Assembly (NCBI GenBank): GCA_021788795.1
Contig: JAJYKG010000022.1
Span: 1 to 15,125, forward strand
Direction: 5' to 3'
Source: Thermoplasmata archaeon
GTDB lineage: Archaea > Thermoplasmatota > Thermoplasmata > RBG-16-68-12
DNA: 15,125 nucleotides
This document shows positions 13,069-15,125 of this stretch, piece by piece. The notes beneath the pieces are model-generated. The model saw only the letters and a program-made list of their open reading frames with translations. It did not search any database and was not told the DNA's origin. Position numbers and translations under genes: made by a program. Position 1 is the stretch's first letter; each line of letters starts with the position of its first letter.

Positions 13069-13083
13069 GCAAACCTTTTACTT
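13069..13083 (+). promoter_or_regulatory. BRE/TATA promoter of the CGL gene
   Basis: GCAAACCTTTTACTT is a sharp AT-rich element in the 79-base gap before the gene. It is centred about 38 bases before ATG 13116, predicting a short leader that still includes the GGAG ribosome binding site. It shares the AAACCTTT core with other promoters in the window. Confidence 0.6.
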
Positions 13084-13115
13084 GCGGCCCGCACGTCCTG
13101 CGCGCGGAGATCGCC

Positions 13116-14240
13116 ATGCGCTTCGCGACGAAAGCCATCCACACCGGGCAGGAGCCCGAGGCCCGGACGGGCGCGGTCACCCCGCCCATCTACATGACCT
13201 CGACCTATTCCCAGAGGGACCAGAAGGACTTCGACTACGCCCGCGGCGTCAACCCGACGCGCACGGCCCTGGAGACGAACCTCGCGGCCCTGGAGGACGC
13301 GAAGCACGCCCTCGCCTTCTCGAGCGGCATGGGGGCGATCACGACGGCCCTGACCCTCCTGAAGAAGGGGGACCACGTGGTCATCTCGGACGACTGCTAC
13401 GGCGGCGTCTACCGGATCTTCACGCGCTTCATGTCGAACTACGGCATCGAGACGACGTTCCTGGACCTCCGCGACCTCGTCGACGTCGAGGACGCCTTCC
13501 GCCCGGAGACGAAGATGCTGTGGATGGAGTCGCCCACAAACCCCCTGATGAAGGTCGTCGACATCCGCGAGCTCGCGGTCATCGCCAGGGCCCACGATGC
13601 GATCAGCGTGGCCGACAACACGTTCGCCTCGCCCGCCCTCCAGAACCCGCTCGGCCTCGGCACGGACCTCGTCGTGCACAGCATGACGAAGTACCTCGGC
13701 GGACACGCGGACGTGCTGGGCGGCGGCCTCGTCATGAACCGCGAGGACCTCCACGAGAAGCTGAAGTTCGCCCAGAACGCCCTCGGGGCGGTGCCGAGCC
13801 CCTTCGACGCGTGGCTCGTCCTCCGCGGGATCAAGACCCTTCCCGTCCGGATCGAGCGCCAGTGCGACAGCGCGGAGAAGCTCGCCACGTTCCTCCATGA
13901 CCACCCGGCGGTGGGGAAGGTCCACTACCCCGGGCTCCCCGACGACCCCGGCCACGCGACCGCGAGGAAGCAGATGCGGCGCTTCGGCGCCATGCTCAGC
14001 TTCGAGCTCAAGGACGCCGCACACGCCGTCGACCGTCTCCGACGGGTGAAGCTGATCACGATGGCGGAGAGCCTGGGCGGGGTCGAATCCCTGATCGAGC
14101 ACCCGGACTCGATGACCCACCAGAGCGTCCCCAAGGACCAGCGCCTCAAGCAGGGCATCACGGAGGGCCTGGTCCGGTTCTCCGTCGGCCTGGAGGACGT
14201 GGACGACCTCCGGGAGGACCTGGACCGCGTCCTCGCCTAG
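13116..14240 (+). CDS. Cystathionine gamma-lyase/gamma-synthase (Cys/Met metabolism PLP enzyme)
   Basis: This 374-residue fold-type I PLP enzyme belongs to the Cys/Met metabolism family. The visible motifs are 'HTGQEPEARTGAVTPPIYMT' near the start, 'YARGVNPTR' (41-49, phosphate-binding Tyr and Arg), 'FSSGMGAI' (68-75), Tyr95 in 'DDCYGG', 'ESPTNPLMKVVDI', Asp167 in 'ADNTFASP', the Schiff-base Lys192 in 'HSMTKYLGGHADV', and 'SLGGVESLIEHP' towards the C-terminus. The length is normal for the family. These residues do not by themselves separate lyase from synthase or methionine gamma-lyase. A beta-synthase encoded just upstream favours the lyase, giving cysteine from cystathionine. The ATG has GGAG nine bases upstream. 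Its TAG stop overlaps the TAG of the convergent membrane gene within one CTAG. Confidence 0.92.
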   Translation: MRFATKAIHTGQEPEARTGAVTPPIYMTSTYSQRDQKDFDYARGVNPTRTALETNLAALEDAKHALAFSSGMGAITTALTLLKKGDHVVISDDCYGGVYRIFTRFMSNYGIETTFLDLRDLVDVEDAFRPETKMLWMESPTNPLMKVVDIRELAVIARAHDAISVADNTFASPALQNPLGLGTDLVVHSMTKYLGGHADVLGGGLVMNREDLHEKLKFAQNALGAVPSPFDAWLVLRGIKTLPVRIERQCDSAEKLATFLHDHPAVGKVHYPGLPDDPGHATARKQMRRFGAMLSFELKDAAHAVDRLRRVKLITMAESLGGVESLIEHPDSMTHQSVPKDQRLKQGITEGLVRFSVGLEDVDDLREDLDRVLA

Positions 14241-14998
14241 GCGAAGCGCTCGGGCCCGCCGCGGGGCGTCCTCGCGGCGGCCCACCCGCGCGTAGGCAAG
14301 GGCTTCGCCTCCGGGGCGGGGCGGACCGTCAGCGCGGAGGCGATGAGGAGGTAGCCCGCGCACGCCGCGGCGGGGAGGATCCCGGCCGCGACGCTCCACG
14401 AGCGCACGAAGGCGTAGGGGCTCGGGTCGCGAAGGACGACCAGGGTCGTCGCCGCCGCGACCGCGAAGAGGACCATCGCGCCGGCGTCGGCGAGGTGCTT
14501 CGCGGGCGGCGCCAGGAAGTTCGCGACCCGGCCGAAGAGGATGCCGTACAACGCGAGGCTGGGGACGAAGATCCACGCGAGGAACGGGAAGGCGGTGATG
14601 TAGAGCACCAGGAGCCAGATGTTCGACCAGGTGACCACGTGGTACTGGAGCGGCAGGAGGACGACGGCCACGACGACGAGGAGGATCGTCATGAGGAAGG
14701 ACCGGCGGGCGACGAGGGCGTCCGAGGCCCCGGGGTGGACCGCCAGGAGGTGCCGCAGCCCCTCCCACAGGTCCGGCCAGGCCATGACGGTCAGGAGGAC
14801 GGCGACCCAGGCGACGATCAGGTCCATGTAGAGGAGAGCGAACCCCGGGATCCAGAGCGTCCAGCCCGCGAAGGCGAACGCCATCCAGTACAGGACGCCG
14901 CTCGCGGCGAGGAAGGCCGCGGCGTGCCGGAGCTCCCGCCGCCACACGGCGCCGTCGCGGGCGCGGGATTCACGGGGGGTGGGGGAGGATCCCGCCAT
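14237..14998 (-). CDS. Polytopic membrane protein, unknown function
   Basis: I do not recognise a family. With the ATG at 14998 the protein has 253 residues: a polar, Arg-rich N-terminus of about 25 residues, then six or seven hydrophobic segments, including 'AAAFLAASGVLYWMAFAFA', 'LYMDLIVAWVAVLLTVMAW', 'FLMTILLVVVAVVLLPL', 'WLLVLYITAFPFLAWIFV', 'GAMVLFAVAAATTLVVL' and 'GILPAAACAGYLLIASAL'. It ends in a basic tail. No transport or catalytic signature is evident. The frame extends to a TTG at 15043, but that lies upstream of the TATA-like element, so I start at 14998; a GTG at 15007 is also possible. It converges with the CGL gene, and its promoter carries an adjoining palindrome. Confidence 0.75.
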   Translation of the reverse strand: MAGSSPTPRESRARDGAVWRRELRHAAAFLAASGVLYWMAFAFAGWTLWIPGFALLYMDLIVAWVAVLLTVMAWPDLWEGLRHLLAVHPGASDALVARRSFLMTILLVVVAVVLLPLQYHVVTWSNIWLLVLYITAFPFLAWIFVPSLALYGILFGRVANFLAPPAKHLADAGAMVLFAVAAATTLVVLRDPSPYAFVRSWSVAAGILPAAACAGYLLIASALTVRPAPEAKPLPTRGWAAARTPRGGPERFA

Positions 14999-15027
14999 GG
15001 TGGGCACGCCATCCGGGGGGTCGCGGG

Positions 15028-15036
15028 ATAATCTTT
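15028..15036 (-). promoter_or_regulatory. TATA-like promoter of the polytopic membrane gene
   Basis: Minus-strand AAAGATTAT lies about 33 bases before ATG 14998 and predicts a very short leader. The palindrome at 15037-15054 begins at the next base upstream, where a BRE or an operator would sit. Confidence 0.5.
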
Positions 15037-15054
15037 TTGACAACGCGATGTCAA
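15037..15054. repeat. Palindrome TTGACA-N6-TGTCAA next to a promoter
   Basis: TTGACA (15037-15042) and TGTCAA (15049-15054) are perfect complements around ACGCGA, whose CGCG core is itself symmetric, so 16 of 18 positions fit dyad symmetry. It abuts the TATA-like element of the membrane gene. The size and position fit a dimeric helix-turn-helix regulator site. Confidence 0.65.
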
Positions 15055-15058
15055 CGCA

Positions 15059-15124
15059 TCAGGGCGCGTGCCGCGACCGGGCCGCCCAGGCGTCGAAGTG
15101 GAAGGCCGCAGCGATGAGGACGAA
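15059..15124 (-). CDS. C-terminal tail of a gene entering from the right, possibly a membrane protein
   Basis: The minus strand from 15124 reads 'FVLIAAAFHFDAWAARSRHA' plus one Pro and stops at the TGA complementary to 15059-15061. Nearly every codon ends in G or C, as in the neighbouring real genes, and the start is hydrophobic, like the end of a last TM helix. Only 21 residues are visible, so no family can be named. It lies on the same strand as, and upstream of, the polytopic membrane gene, separated by the palindrome and promoter. Confidence 0.4.
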   Translation of the reverse strand, partial: FVLIAAAFHFDAWAARSRHAP

Positions 15125-15125
15125 G

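Noticed and set aside
12759..14945. A 728-codon minus-strand frame opposite the CGL and Fn3-like genes
   Set aside because: It is antisense to a well-conserved PLP enzyme, and its translation is compositionally biased without motifs.

Overview
The window reads as a piece of an archaeal chromosome of very high GC content. The evidence is the gene set and order (two ftsZ genes, then secE and spt5, with archaeal-type uL11 nearby), BRE/TATA-like promoters about 25 to 30 bases ahead of expected transcript starts, some near-leaderless genes, and a tRNA gene without an encoded CCA. Proteins are lysine-rich rather than strongly acidic, so a haloarchaeon is unlikely. An uncultured high-GC member of the Thermoplasmatota is my best guess, but this is inference.

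Layout. Positions 1-729 (minus) hold the N-terminal part of a Lon-like AAA protein cut by the window edge, followed upstream by uL11 (810-1289, minus). A DUF998-type membrane gene (1397-2032, plus) is interrupted by an in-frame TAG. It converges on ornithine aminotransferase (2029-3234, minus). Next comes the division/translocation/elongation block, all on the minus strand: ftsZ copy B (5814-6908), ftsZ copy A (4573-5682), secE (4321-4560) and spt5 (3352-4296). The Spt5 carries an unusual Ig-like domain in front of its NGN and KOW domains. Upstream are a small two-TM protein, an HD phosphohydrolase and a decayed oligopeptide-type ABC permease (8861-9419).

The right half is mostly on the plus strand: tRNA-Cys (GCA) with an odd discriminator base, a secreted-domain membrane protein, cystathionine beta-synthase, an Fn3-like surface protein and a cystathionine gamma-lyase/synthase. 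The last converges on a polytopic membrane protein (14237-14998, minus). A gene tail on the minus strand closes the window.

The clear functional groupings are cell division with Sec and transcription elongation (ftsZ-ftsZ-secE-spt5) and sulfur amino acid metabolism (CBS and CGL, near tRNA-Cys). The ribosomal stalk gene uL11, which often follows spt5 directly in archaea, is here separated from it by two unrelated genes and is not followed by uL1. I saw no CRISPR array, insertion sequence, rRNA or origin. The most unusual items are the Ig-Spt5 fusion, the amber-split DUF998 gene, the tRNA-Cys variant bases and the inverted repeats next to promoters.
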